Shown here piece after piece: positions 30,394-40,057 of a stretch of 64,000 nucleotides of DNA (positions are counted from its first letter, which is position 1; every line of letters starts with the position of its first letter). The notes under the pieces are model-generated. The model ran no database searches. It worked only from the letters and a program-made list of their open reading frames with translations, and was not told where the DNA came from. The DNA is from OLB9 sp041392785. GTDB lineage: Bacteria; Bacteroidota; Bacteroidia; Chitinophagales; Saprospiraceae. Location of the stretch: the NCBI GenBank assembly GCA_041392785.1, contig JAWKLK010000011.1, positions 62,001 to 126,000 of the forward strand, written 5' to 3'. The translations under genes and the position numbers were made by a program.

Positions 30394-30906
30394 TTACCAG
30401 TCCGTAAATGACTTGTCAAATACATCTTCAGTCAATTGATTCAAAATTTCATTGATGAGGTCGTCTTGTATTGATGACAAATCCATAGTATTATCATAAA
30501 CTTTAAAAAAAGTAAAAACTGAATCCCAACCTTGCACATTTTCTTGATTGGATGTGAGTTTTACTTTTACGCTGATTTCCAATTTGCTGAATGGCGTAGT
30601 ATTATTTCCATCTGTTGATTCTTGTTTTATGATATAATTTGATATACTTCCTGCATATTCAATGTCAGGTTCATATTCATTATACACCAATCTGGTTCGA
30701 TTTCTTATCTTACTTCGGAGTAACTCTGCGAATCGCTGATTAACGTCTCCAGGAGCATTCAGATCAGCTAAATCAAAATCTTGAACATAAAAAGTCTTAA
30801 TTGACGGATCAATGGAAGTTCCCTTCAGACTATAGCAAGAACTCTGTGTCATTCCTAATAGAACGACACAGAGATATACAATATATACACTAACTTTTAT
30901 ATTCAA
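30394..30906 (-). CDS. lptE: LPS assembly lipoprotein, LptE family
   Basis: 170 residues with lipoprotein signal (VVLLGMTQSSC) and the Bacteroidota LptE pattern after the Cys: CYSLKGTSIDPSIKTFYVQD, then VNQRFAELLRSKIRNRTRL. LptE plugs the LptD barrel and helps insert lipopolysaccharide into the outer membrane. It begins one base after the stop of the coiled-coil gene upstream, so the two are translationally coupled. Confidence 0.92.
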   Translation of the reverse strand: MNIKVSVYIVYLCVVLLGMTQSSCYSLKGTSIDPSIKTFYVQDFDLADLNAPGDVNQRFAELLRSKIRNRTRLVYNEYEPDIEYAGSISNYIIKQESTDGNNTTPFSKLEISVKVKLTSNQENVQGWDSVFTFFKVYDNTMDLSSIQDDLINEILNQLTEDVFDKSFTDW

Positions 30907-30907
30907 A

Positions 30908-31867
30908 CTACTTCAATAAAAATTGGCCCTTCCCAACTAAAAAACCATTATTAAAAATTTCAGTTTTATATTCCCCTTTAGGCAATACATCACTAAGTGT
31001 CCAATCAATACAAGCATTGGTATCTTCGTTTTTGTAAGCTACATCACCCGCCATAGTATATCTTACTTGTGAGTTATCCATTTTGTTTGTCAAAACACCA
31101 GAGCCCTTATCTTCTCTTGAAATAGTTTCACCTTGTGGGCTGATGATTCTAACATAAAATTTCTTTTGACCTGATGCAGTAACATTATTTGTTTCCGTAA
31201 GAAAACAGATACGCAGCATATCTACATCTTTAGCTTTAGACCTTTCTTTAAGTTTACCGTCCTTTTTAATTTCATATCCTTTTACTTCTATAAAATTGAC
31301 TTTGATGGCATTCGCCATATCCACTTTTGAATCCAATTCTTCTTTGACTTTTAAGAGGCTTTCTTTCTCTTGCATCACGGCCTGTTTTTCAAGTAAAACA
31401 CTTTCTTTCGCCATAACTTCTTCCTCCACACGCAATGACAGTTGAGAATTTGATTCCTTCAACCCTTTATTTTCTTCTTGAAGTTGTTGAATATCCGCAA
31501 GATACTTGGCTACATTTGAATTGAGATTTTTAATTTCAACTCTAGCTTTGTCCAATTCCTTTTTTGACCAAATCAAGTCATTAATTTTCTCTTTTTGTGA
31601 CTTCAATTCATTCTTTTGATTGTCTATCAAGGTATTCAACTGGGCATTATCACTTCTCATTTCTTCTAAACTGGATAAAGCAGCTTGGTAATCTTGATCC
31701 AATTCTGCTTGAACTCTTTGCAATTCAAGCATTTCTGTTTGTTGTGTCTCGCTCTTTTTTGAAAGATTGTTATATGTGTACCATTGATAGATATTCAAAC
31801 CTAATAAGGCAATAATCGCAACCACTGCAATAGCAGTAAAGTTTTGTTTTGTTTGTGATGAATTCAT
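30908..31867 (-). CDS. Membrane-anchored coiled-coil protein
   Basis: 319 residues. One N-terminal membrane helix (FTAIAVVAIIALLGLNIYQW), then a long coiled coil at about residues 35-190 rich in Leu, Glu and Gln, then a beta-rich C-terminal domain (KFYVRIISPQGE, MAGDVAYKNEDTNACIDW, YKTEIFNNGFLVGKGQFLL). The domain should face the periplasm. I recall this layout as a conserved uncharacterised protein in Bacteroidota. It shares a unit with lptE, which hints at an envelope role. Confidence 0.85.
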   Translation of the reverse strand: MNSSQTKQNFTAIAVVAIIALLGLNIYQWYTYNNLSKKSETQQTEMLELQRVQAELDQDYQAALSSLEEMRSDNAQLNTLIDNQKNELKSQKEKINDLIWSKKELDKARVEIKNLNSNVAKYLADIQQLQEENKGLKESNSQLSLRVEEEVMAKESVLLEKQAVMQEKESLLKVKEELDSKVDMANAIKVNFIEVKGYEIKKDGKLKERSKAKDVDMLRICFLTETNNVTASGQKKFYVRIISPQGETISREDKGSGVLTNKMDNSQVRYTMAGDVAYKNEDTNACIDWTLSDVLPKGEYKTEIFNNGFLVGKGQFLLK

Positions 31868-31983
31868 TTTATATAAATTTTTGTGATAACGAGGCGAAAG
31901 TAAATATTTATTATGTATTTTTGAAATTTTATTAGAAAATACTTGGATACCATGAATTTGAAAATTCAGTAAAAACCCTGATT

Positions 31984-32727
31984 ATGTTTTTAGATATACA
32001 CCATCTTAAAAAATGCTTATTTATTGACATAGAAACCGTATCTCAATACAAATCGTTCACCGAATTAGATGAAGAAATGCAAGCATTGTGGGTTCAAAAA
32101 TGCCAATATTTCCAAAATCCTCACGATGGTGTTTCTGACCCAGCAAAACATTATGAAGAGAAAGCAGGTATTTTTGCAGAATTTGGAAAGATTGTTTGTA
32201 TTTCAATGGGATTTCTGAATTTTGAACAAGGTGAACCAAATACTATTCGCATTCGCACATTGAAGGATACTGATGAACGCGAAATTTTACTTGCATTTGT
32301 TGAAATTTTGAAAACTCATTATTATGATCCGGAATCTTCAAAAATTTGTGGTCATAATATTAAAGAATTTGATATTCCTTACATCTGTCGTCGTATGGTT
32401 GTCCACGCCATACCATTTCCACCCATCCTCGATATCAGTGGCAAAAAACCTTGGCAAACCGCACAAATTTTGGACACGATGGATTTATGGCGCTTTGGAG
32501 ATTACAAGCATTACACATCACTTCGACTATTATCAGGTGTTCTAGGCATACCTTCTCCAAAAGATGACATAGATGGTTCTATGGTTGGCCCAACATATTG
32601 GAATGAAAATGATTTGGATCGTATAGCCATCTATTGTGAAAAGGATGTAATAACGGTTATTCAGATAATATTGCGTTATGCTGGAAAATCCAAAATACCA
32701 GAAGACAACATTATTATTTTAAACTAG
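31984..32727 (+). CDS. 3'-5' exonuclease, PolB-like DEDDy fold
   Basis: 247 residues. Exo I LFIDIETVSQ (Asp and Glu metal ligands), Exo II GHNIKEFDIPYICRRM and Exo III IAIYCEKDVITVIQI (Tyr-x3-Asp) are all present, with DTMDLWRFGDYKHYTSLRLL between. This is the stand-alone predicted 3'-5' exonuclease group related to the DNA polymerase B proofreading domain. It acts on nucleic acid 3' ends in the cytoplasm; the biological substrate is unknown. Monocistronic. Confidence 0.9.
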   Translation: MFLDIHHLKKCLFIDIETVSQYKSFTELDEEMQALWVQKCQYFQNPHDGVSDPAKHYEEKAGIFAEFGKIVCISMGFLNFEQGEPNTIRIRTLKDTDEREILLAFVEILKTHYYDPESSKICGHNIKEFDIPYICRRMVVHAIPFPPILDISGKKPWQTAQILDTMDLWRFGDYKHYTSLRLLSGVLGIPSPKDDIDGSMVGPTYWNENDLDRIAIYCEKDVITVIQIILRYAGKSKIPEDNIIILN

Positions 32728-32994
32728 TTGGCTTTCTACAGTAAGGTGAATTGACAAATTAAATGGAATAAAAATAACATTCATCAAGATTTACTCATAT
32801 CATTTTGAATATCTGTCGATTATATATTATAATCTACACTTCCTCACTAAAATAAACTTACAATTCCGAGACCAAAATACCGATATAACATCCCTTATCA
32901 TATAGCTTATTGATTTATATCAGGTAGCGTGCGAATGGTCATGAATGTTGAAACAAATAATTTTGCGGTTTCAATAAATAAATCAATATTTATA

Positions 32995-35742
32995 ATGTCA
33001 ACTAAAACAAAGAGCCCCAAGTATGTATATTCATTTGGAGGGGGAAAAGCAGATGGTAATGAATCTATGAAAAATTTGTTGGGAGGCAAAGGTGCCAATT
33101 TAGCTGAAATGGCTGGACATAAAAACCTAAAACTTCCTGTTCCACCTGGATTCACTATCACCACAGAAGTCTGCACTTATTATTATGACCATAAAAAAAC
33201 TTATCCAAATCTTCTTAATGCACAAATCAAAGATGCTTTAGGGCAGGTAGAAAAATTAATGCATAAAAATTTCGGAGATGTAAATGATCCACTTTTACTT
33301 TCTGTAAGGTCAGGAGCAAGACGATCTATGCCAGGCATGATGGATACTGTATTGAACATCGGTCTCAATGATGAAACCGTTTTAGGTCTCATAGCAAAAT
33401 CTGGGGATGAAAGGTTTGCCTACGATGCATATAGGAGATTAATCATGATGTATGCTGATGTCGTGATCGAAAAAGCAGGTGGATTAGAACCAGCTAAAGG
33501 TAAAGGAATACGTAAGATTATGGATGAAAAAATGGAAGAATTAAAACATAAAAGAGGAGTTAGCCTTGATACAGATCTCAGCGCAGACGATCTCAAAAAA
33601 TTAGTAAAGGAGTTTAAAACCCTTACTAAAAAATATCTAAATCAAGAGTTTCCTGACAATCCTTGGGATCAACTGATGGGTGGCATAGGTGCAGTGTTTG
33701 CCTCTTGGAATGGTAAAAGGGCTGTAGAGTATAGAAAAATCGAAAAAATTCCTTCTGATTGGGGTACTGCAGTAAATGTGCAGGCGATGGTATTCGGAAA
33801 TATGGGAGATGATAGTTGTACAGGCGTGGCTTTCACAAGAAATCCAGGGAATGGTGAAAATAAATTTTATGGAGAATATCTAGTCAATGCGCAAGGTGAA
33901 GATGTTGTGGCAGGTATTCGTACACCAGCACCAATTAATAATTTCTCAAAAAATGACCATTCCAAAGACCTCACTACATTAGAGAAATTTATGCCTTCGC
34001 AATATAAAGAATTAAATGAAATTCAAGAAAGATTAGAAAATCATTACAAGGACATGCAGGACATCGAATTTACCATCGAAAAAGGTAAGTTATACATGCT
34101 GCAATGTAGAGTTGGCAAAAGAAATGGTGTGGCTGCAGTCAAAATGGCAACAGATATGTACAAAGAAAAACTCATTGATGCTGACGCAGCAATAATGAGA
34201 GTAGCACCTCAACAGTTGGTAGAATTATTGTTACCCATGATCAGTCTTGAAGAAGAGAAGAAAAACAAACCTATTGCCAAAGGATTGCCTGCCGGTCCTG
34301 GTGGTGCTGTAGGTAGAGTTGTTTTTTCATCGGAAGAAGCCGTGCATTGGGGGCTTAAGGGAGAGAAAGTTATCCTTGTAAGAGAAGAAACATCCCCAGA
34401 AGATGTCGATGGAATGCACAAATCTCAGGCCATTCTTACTACCAAAGGTGGAATGACATCTCATGCTGCCCTAGTAGCTAGAGGCTGGGGCAAATGCTGC
34501 ATTGTGGGTTGTGGTGATATTGAAATCTTTGAGAAAGAGAAATTTTTCAGAACTAGAGATGGTCACAAAATCCAAGAAGGCGATTGGCTTACATTAAACG
34601 GAACAAAAGGTCTTGTCTATTCAGGTGTTTTAGACTTGATTCAAACTGATTTAAATCAAAATCAATCCTACAAAGCTTTAATGAATTTGGTGGAAAAAAG
34701 GAAAACAATGGGGGTACGCACCAATGCAGATACACCCAAAGACGCCAAACAAGCACTTTATTTTGGAGCTGAAGGTATTGGACTATTTAGGACGGAGCAC
34801 ATGTTCTATGGAGAAGGTAGTGAAAAACCACTATTCTTGCTGCGTAAAATGATCATGAGTGACACGGAGAAGGAAAGAAAAACAGCCCTCAATGAATTGT
34901 TCAAATATGTAAAAAAGGATATTAAAGCTACGCTAGAAGTGATGGAAGGAAATCCCGTCACCATTCGCTTACTTGACCCACCATTGCATGAATTTGTACC
35001 ACATGATAAAGAAAAATTGCACGAATTAAGTAAAGAATTAGGCGTAAGGATAAGTGTATTAAATAGAAGAATTTTAGCACTCCATGAAAATAATCCTATG
35101 TTGGGACATAGGGGCGTACGCCTTGGTATTTCTTACCCTGAAATCACAGAAATGCAAGTAAGAGCTATTTTGGAAGCTTCCGCCGAATTGACACAAGAAG
35201 GTAAGAAAGCCTTTCCCGAGATTATGATTCCAGTAGTGATGGGCAGACACGAATTGCGACATCAAAAAGAAATAGTTGATAGGGTGCATGAAGAAGTTTG
35301 TGTGAAATTTAGTATGAAAAAAATAGATTATTTGTATGGTTCTATGATAGAAACGCCTAGGGCGGCTCTTAAAGGCGATTCATTGGCTACCATTACTGAC
35401 TTTTTTAGTTTCGGAACCAATGATTTAACTCAAATGTCATTCGGATTTTCAAGAGATGATATTGGGGGATTCTTGCCAAAATATTTGGATCTAAAATTAC
35501 TTATGGCCGATCCATTTGTCACCATTGACCAATCTGGCGTCGGAGAATTAGTGCAAATTGGTGTGCAAAAAGGTCGTCAAATAAAACCTAAATTAAAAGT
35601 GGGTATCTGTGGTGAGCATGGAGGTGATCCAGATTCAGTTAAATACTGTCATAAACTGAAAATGAACTATGTGAGTTGTTCACCATTCAGAGTACCTATT
35701 GCTAGATTAGCAGCAGCGCAGGCCGCAATAGAAGATAATTAG
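32995..35742 (+). CDS. ppdK: Pyruvate, phosphate dikinase
   Basis: The ATG at 32995 (MSTKTKSPKYVYSFGGGKAD) is preferred over one at 32929, whose extra 22 residues do not fit the family. About 915 residues: ATP-grasp domain (LSVRSGARRSMPGMMDTVLN), phosphohistidine domain with catalytic His in TTKGGMTSHAALVARGWG, and the PEP-binding TIM barrel (FFSFGTNDLTQM; CGEHGGDPDSV with catalytic Cys). It interconverts pyruvate, ATP and phosphate with PEP, AMP and pyrophosphate, in glycolysis or gluconeogenesis. A strong terminator follows, directly abutted by an IS element. Confidence 0.97.
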   Translation: MSTKTKSPKYVYSFGGGKADGNESMKNLLGGKGANLAEMAGHKNLKLPVPPGFTITTEVCTYYYDHKKTYPNLLNAQIKDALGQVEKLMHKNFGDVNDPLLLSVRSGARRSMPGMMDTVLNIGLNDETVLGLIAKSGDERFAYDAYRRLIMMYADVVIEKAGGLEPAKGKGIRKIMDEKMEELKHKRGVSLDTDLSADDLKKLVKEFKTLTKKYLNQEFPDNPWDQLMGGIGAVFASWNGKRAVEYRKIEKIPSDWGTAVNVQAMVFGNMGDDSCTGVAFTRNPGNGENKFYGEYLVNAQGEDVVAGIRTPAPINNFSKNDHSKDLTTLEKFMPSQYKELNEIQERLENHYKDMQDIEFTIEKGKLYMLQCRVGKRNGVAAVKMATDMYKEKLIDADAAIMRVAPQQLVELLLPMISLEEEKKNKPIAKGLPAGPGGAVGRVVFSSEEAVHWGLKGEKVILVREETSPEDVDGMHKSQAILTTKGGMTSHAALVARGWGKCCIVGCGDIEIFEKEKFFRTRDGHKIQEGDWLTLNGTKGLVYSGVLDLIQTDLNQNQSYKALMNLVEKRKTMGVRTNADTPKDAKQALYFGAEGIGLFRTEHMFYGEGSEKPLFLLRKMIMSDTEKERKTALNELFKYVKKDIKATLEVMEGNPVTIRLLDPPLHEFVPHDKEKLHELSKELGVRISVLNRRILALHENNPMLGHRGVRLGISYPEITEMQVRAILEASAELTQEGKKAFPEIMIPVVMGRHELRHQKEIVDRVHEEVCVKFSMKKIDYLYGSMIETPRAALKGDSLATITDFFSFGTNDLTQMSFGFSRDDIGGFLPKYLDLKLLMADPFVTIDQSGVGELVQIGVQKGRQIKPKLKVGICGEHGGDPDSVKYCHKLKMNYVSCSPFRVPIARLAAAQAAIEDN

Positions 35743-35762
35743 TGAATTTTATTTTGAAAATG

Positions 35763-35801
35763 AAGCCACTCTTGTCAAATATCAAGAGTGGCTTTCCTTT
35801 T
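35763..35801 (+). terminator. Terminator of ppdK
   Basis: AAGCCACTCTTG pairs with CAAGAGTGGCTT over a TCAAATAT loop, followed by TCCTTTT. The IS target duplication TTAA (35800-35803) overlaps the end of the T-tract. Confidence 0.92.
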
Positions 35802-35803
35802 AA

Positions 35804-37198
35804 CCCAAAAAACGCATTAGAAAAAAGTGTTATCTTAGCGTCATAAAATCCTAATGCTTAGCGATAGACATATACCCATGGAAAAGTTGACATATTCCTT
35901 TACAAATAAAGAAGTTACGCCTTGGGGCGGAATGGTTTTTATGAAGCAAATGTTGGACAAAATTGGTTTTAGAGAGCTCATTATGTCCTGTGATGATTTG
36001 CCTGCCCAGAACTCTAATCGAGGTCACTCTATACCTGTCATCATAGAGTCATTTCTAACGAGTATTTGGTGCGGTGCAAATAGGTTTTTACACACAGAGA
36101 TTACAAGATCCGATACCGCCCTTTGTAAGATATTTGGATGGAATAATGTCCCTGAAATGATGCTTACAAACGATATTTTCATAAGTTTAATCAAGGCACC
36201 AATCAACGTGTAAACCAACATTTTATAAGCTGGTTCTTCAAAAACCTAAATCTAAATTATTTCACCTTAGATATAGACTCCACGATCATGACCAGATATG
36301 GTCAGCAACAAGGTGCTTCCAAGGGGTACAATCCCCAAAAGCGAGGCGCAACTCTCATCATCCCTTGATCGCATTTGTAAACGATGCGCTTGGTAGCTAA
36401 TTTTTGGTTACGTAGCGGAAATACAAATTCGGCCAATAATTTCGTAGCATTTTTGGAGGATACTTTAGCTAAATTTGGTGACAAAACAGTAGGTTTAACC
36501 CGACTTGACAGTGGTTTTTTGCAGTAATGAGGTCATGTCTTATCTTGAGTCAAAAGATATGAAATATATAGTGGCAGCCAAATTCACACACCCAATTCAA
36601 CGCATTATTAACACAAATGATTTATGGCTGACAATAGATGAAGGCATCCAAATATGTGACAAAAATTATCAAGCAAATACATGGGAAGAAGAACGAAGGA
36701 TCGTCATTGTAAGGCAAAAAATAAGTGAAAGACCACAAGCCACAGGTAAGCAATTAAGTCTATTCCCAGAAGACGAAGTACATAGAAATTATAGGTATTC
36801 GGCCTATTTCACCAATGAAAAATATTCAGCTACCGATGTATGGAGAAATTATAGAAATAGAGGGGATGCAGAGAACAGAATCAAGGAGTTAAAAAACGAT
36901 TTTGGAGCAGAAAGTTTTAACTTAAAAGACTTCTTTGCAACAGAAGCAGCCTTACAATTTGTGATGATAGCTTACAATCTAATGTCACTATTTAGGCATC
37001 TAGTACTACAAGAGAAAACACAAAAAACACTCTCTACTTTAAGATACAGAACTTTCGCAATAGGAGCGTATTTTGAAAAAATAAATGGAGTACTAAAATT
37101 ACGAATTTCGCTTGTAAAAAAACGTAGAAATTGGTTTGCAGGTCTCTGGGATTATCCTTTAGAGTATCCACTAAAAATCCCTAATGCGTAATTTGGGT
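35804..37198 (+). mobile_element. IS1380-family insertion sequence, copy 1
   Basis: The left end CCCAAAAAACGCATTAG and right end (reverse complement) ACCCAAATTACGCATTAG form terminal inverted repeats. TTAA flanks both sides (35800-35803 and 37199-37202), as known for IS1380 elements. The element is 1,395 bp. An inverted second copy of the same length lies at 43208-44602. Cargo is a single transposase, frameshifted. Confidence 0.92.
35854..37191 (+). pseudogene. IS1380-family transposase, frameshifted
   Basis: The N-terminal part (ATG at 35854 or 35881; NKEVTPWGGMVFMKQMLDKI) is open to 36213 and the C-terminal part from 36505 to 37191. Between them the reading passes through other frames (WFFKNLNLNYFTLDIDSTIM; FLEDTLAKFGDKTVGLT). 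DDE residues can be placed in LDIDST, LDSGF and YRNRGDAENRIKELK, which fits the Y(2)R(3)E(6)K signature of the IS4 superfamily. At least three frame changes are needed, at 36140-36215, 36345-36400 and about 36510. Lesions differ from those in copy 2, so independent errors or decay are likely and an intact parent element may exist elsewhere. Confidence 0.85.
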
Positions 37199-37340
37199 TT
37201 AACTTATGAGTTTATACAACAGTGGATTTCTTCACTGCATTTAAAAAATATCGACATACTGAAGCTTATTCTCTACCATATATTAAACTAAATTTGTAGT
37301 TTTTGCATTAAAGCAATACAATAAAAATTTAATAAAAAAA

Positions 37341-38468
37341 ATGAAAGCAATATATGTTGTTTTATTGGCCATAACTCTTGGTATCGGCTTTTATGCTGGT
37401 AAAAAATCGGATGTGGTAGATACACCTACTCAAGAAGTTTCTGAAAATACAATAACAACTAAGAGTGTGCATGGCACAAGAGAAGTTACACCCGTCGCGG
37501 TCATTACTGATACCGAACAAGCTACAATCGATTTATTTGAAAAATCAGCTCCATCCGTTTGCTTCATCACGACTTTACAAGAGAGGCAAGATCTCTGGAA
37601 TAGAAATATCACAGAAATACCATCGGGTACGGGATCAGGTTTTATTTGGGATTTAGATGGCCACATTATTACCAACTTCCATGTGATCAATGGAGGATCA
37701 AAGTTCAAGGTAGCTTTGAGTGACGGAGTAGCATATGACGCCAAAGTCGTAGGAGTAGAGCCTAATAAAGATTTAGCGGTATTAAAAATAAACATTGATG
37801 GTTCAAAATTGCGTCCAATTCCAGTTGGGGAGTCCTCAAAATTGAAAGTAGGACAATCAGTATTTGCTATTGGTAATCCTTTTGGTTTGGACCAAACGTT
37901 GACCACAGGTGTCATCAGTGCTTTAGGAAGAGAAATCACTTCTGTCGGTGGCCGTCCTATCAGGGATGTCATTCAGACTGACGCAGCTATCAATCCGGGC
38001 AATTCTGGTGGTCCACTATTAGACAGTTCAGGGAGACTCATTGGAGTCAATACCATGATATACAGTCCATCAGGTGCTTCAGCAGGCATAGGTTTTTCAA
38101 TACCTGTTGACGAAGTAAATTGGGTGGTGAGCGATTTAATTCAATATGGTGAAGTGAAGAGACCCGTTCTCGGCATTCAACTATTTTCACCACAACAAGT
38201 AGCAAATTTAGGCATCGAAGGCGCTTTAATTTATAGCGTATTAGAAAATTCAGGAGCTGAAAAAGCTGGCCTGAAAGGCACCACTCGTAATAGATTGGGA
38301 GAGATTATCATGGGTGACATCATCACTTCAATAGATGGAAAATCAGTAAAATCTAGTAATGATATTTTCTTAATTCTTGAAAAATATAATCCAGGTGATA
38401 AAGTCAAAGTAAAATATCAGCGCGATGATAATCAAAAAGAAGTTGACATTGTGTTGGGAGGAAGTTGA
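37341..38468 (+). CDS. DegQ/HtrA-like periplasmic serine protease
   Basis: 375 residues: an N-terminal signal or anchor (YVVLLAITLGIGFYAG), trypsin-like domain with His in HIITNFHVINGG, Asp in NKDLAVLKI and Ser in INPGNSGGPLLDSSG, then one PDZ domain (PVLGIQL... GAEKAGLKG... GDIITSIDGKSV). One PDZ domain and the membrane anchor are closer to DegS or plant-type Deg1 than to two-PDZ DegP. It would degrade or sense misfolded envelope proteins. It begins about 140 bp after IS1380 copy 1; its promoter lies in that gap. The trailing hairpin at 38489 ends it. Confidence 0.93.
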   Translation: MKAIYVVLLAITLGIGFYAGKKSDVVDTPTQEVSENTITTKSVHGTREVTPVAVITDTEQATIDLFEKSAPSVCFITTLQERQDLWNRNITEIPSGTGSGFIWDLDGHIITNFHVINGGSKFKVALSDGVAYDAKVVGVEPNKDLAVLKINIDGSKLRPIPVGESSKLKVGQSVFAIGNPFGLDQTLTTGVISALGREITSVGGRPIRDVIQTDAAINPGNSGGPLLDSSGRLIGVNTMIYSPSGASAGIGFSIPVDEVNWVVSDLIQYGEVKRPVLGIQLFSPQQVANLGIEGALIYSVLENSGAEKAGLKGTTRNRLGEIIMGDIITSIDGKSVKSSNDIFLILEKYNPGDKVKVKYQRDDNQKEVDIVLGGS

Positions 38469-38488
38469 TATAAATGATCCAAAATCAA

Positions 38489-38530
38489 TAAAAAAAGGCT
38501 TGCAAACCAAAAATTTACAAGCCTTTTTAT
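38489..38530. terminator. Bidirectional terminator
   Basis: AAAAAAGGCTTGCAAA pairs with TTTACAAGCCTTTTTAT. It separates the plus-strand protease gene from the minus-strand tRNA-Gln gene and can serve both. Confidence 0.85.
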
Positions 38531-38537
38531 TTTAAGT

Positions 38538-38612
38538 TGGTTGACCCACTAGGACTCGAACCTAGAATAACAGAACCAAAATCTGCTGTGTTGCCAATTA
38601 CACCATGGGTCA
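38538..38612 (-). tRNA. tRNA-Gln (anticodon TTG)
   Basis: On the minus strand the acceptor TGACCCA pairs with TGGGTCA, then A and an encoded CCA (38538-38540). The anticodon arm GCAGA-TTTTGGT-TCTGT carries TTG at the centre. The T arm CTAGGTTCGAGTCCTAG is perfect. Total 75 nt. Confidence 0.96.
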
Positions 38613-38839
38613 ATAGCTGAAAAGCGGCGCAAAGATATACATCATAAATGATATATAAAAACATATATAGGTAGAATTTTTTTATAAACGATATAAATTG
38701 ATTGCTTAGACCGCATTTAAGTACAGCAATTGCCAAGTATTAAATGACCACATGTGCTTTTTTTTTAAGAATTTGGCCTCTTTCCGCTAGTTTTCAATAT
38801 TTATCCCTGTTTTGGTCAAGAATTACTATTTTTGCCGAT

Positions 38840-40057
38840 ATGAATATTGCATCCACCATTGCATTCCGATATTTGGTAAGTAAAAAATCCACCAATGTCA
38901 TCAACATTATCACTTGGATTTCAGTGGTTGGATTGGCCATCGGAACGGCAGCATTAATTTTGATATTGTCCGTTTTTAATGGTTTTGAGTCTTTGCTCAC
39001 CGGAATGCTTTCAAACTATAATCCCGATCTAAAAATTGTACCTATTGAAGGAAAGTTTTCTGAAGTAGATTCTACTTTGTACAATAAACTTATTGCAACA
39101 TCGGGAGTAAAGTCAGTTTCTTTAACATTAGAAGAAACAGCCTTCTTTACTTATAAAAACTCACAAGAAGTGGGGATTCTCAAAGGCGTGGATGAAAAAT
39201 TTGAATCTGTCTCAGGTATCGATTCTAGTATGATTTATGGAGAGTATAGTTTAAATGATAAAAAAAATAGTGCAGTTTTAGGCTCTGGGATGTACACAAA
39301 ACTATCTATCAATCCATCAGATATTTTCACGGTTTTGGAGACTTACACCATTTCAAATCCCAATTCATCTCCATTGAGTAAGGAATATGAAACTATTTCC
39401 CTCTACCCTTCCGGTTATTTTTCGGTAGGAAATGATATCGATATGGTGTATATTTTGGTACGAAAAGAAGTTGCTGATTCTTTGCTAAATAAAACTGGTG
39501 AACTAAGTGCTTATGAAATCAAAGTTAACGATGTAACCCAAATACATGCTGTCAAACGCGACATAAAAAATTATTTAAGAGATACTAATCTTAAATTAAT
39601 GGACAGATATGAACAAGATGCATCTTTCCTCAAAATAATGAATATTGAAAAATGGATTAGTTATCTTATTGTTAGCCTTACCATGCTCATAATTGCTTTT
39701 AATATGGTAGGATCACTTTGGATGATAGTCCTGGAAAAAAAACTTGACATCTCCATTTTGAAGTCTATGGGTTTGACTTCAACAAGAATAAAAAATTTAT
39801 TCATACGGTTAGGGCTATTTATGACCTTTGCAGGAATTATTGGCGGCCTTATACTTGCATTTATACTTTATTTTCTACAAAAACATTATGGTCTGATCAA
39901 AGTCCCTGATGGGTTCCTTATTGATGCGTATCCCATCGAATTACGGTTTGCAGATTTCATTATCGTAATTATGACTGTCATGACTATTGGTATCATCGCA
40001 TCTCTGATTCCCGCCATCAGAGCATCGAAAATAGGATTTTACTTTAGAGCTGAGTGA
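38840..40057 (+). CDS. FtsX-like ABC transporter permease, LolC/LolE type
   Basis: The ATG at 38840 (MNIASTIAFRYLVSKKSTNV) is preferred over one at 38744, since LolC/E family proteins start with this motif. Four membrane helices: one after IITWISVVGLAIGTAALILI, a large periplasmic MacB-like domain (about residues 60-260), then three helices at the C-terminus (WISYLIVSLTMLIIAFNMVG; GIIGGLILAFILYFL; FADFIIVIMTVMTIGIIASL). The family extracts lipoproteins from the inner membrane. TATTTTTG just upstream fits a -7 element, so the mRNA may be nearly leaderless. Its stop is adjacent to the convergent holB stop. Confidence 0.9.
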   Translation: MNIASTIAFRYLVSKKSTNVINIITWISVVGLAIGTAALILILSVFNGFESLLTGMLSNYNPDLKIVPIEGKFSEVDSTLYNKLIATSGVKSVSLTLEETAFFTYKNSQEVGILKGVDEKFESVSGIDSSMIYGEYSLNDKKNSAVLGSGMYTKLSINPSDIFTVLETYTISNPNSSPLSKEYETISLYPSGYFSVGNDIDMVYILVRKEVADSLLNKTGELSAYEIKVNDVTQIHAVKRDIKNYLRDTNLKLMDRYEQDASFLKIMNIEKWISYLIVSLTMLIIAFNMVGSLWMIVLEKKLDISILKSMGLTSTRIKNLFIRLGLFMTFAGIIGGLILAFILYFLQKHYGLIKVPDGFLIDAYPIELRFADFIIVIMTVMTIGIIASLIPAIRASKIGFYFRAE

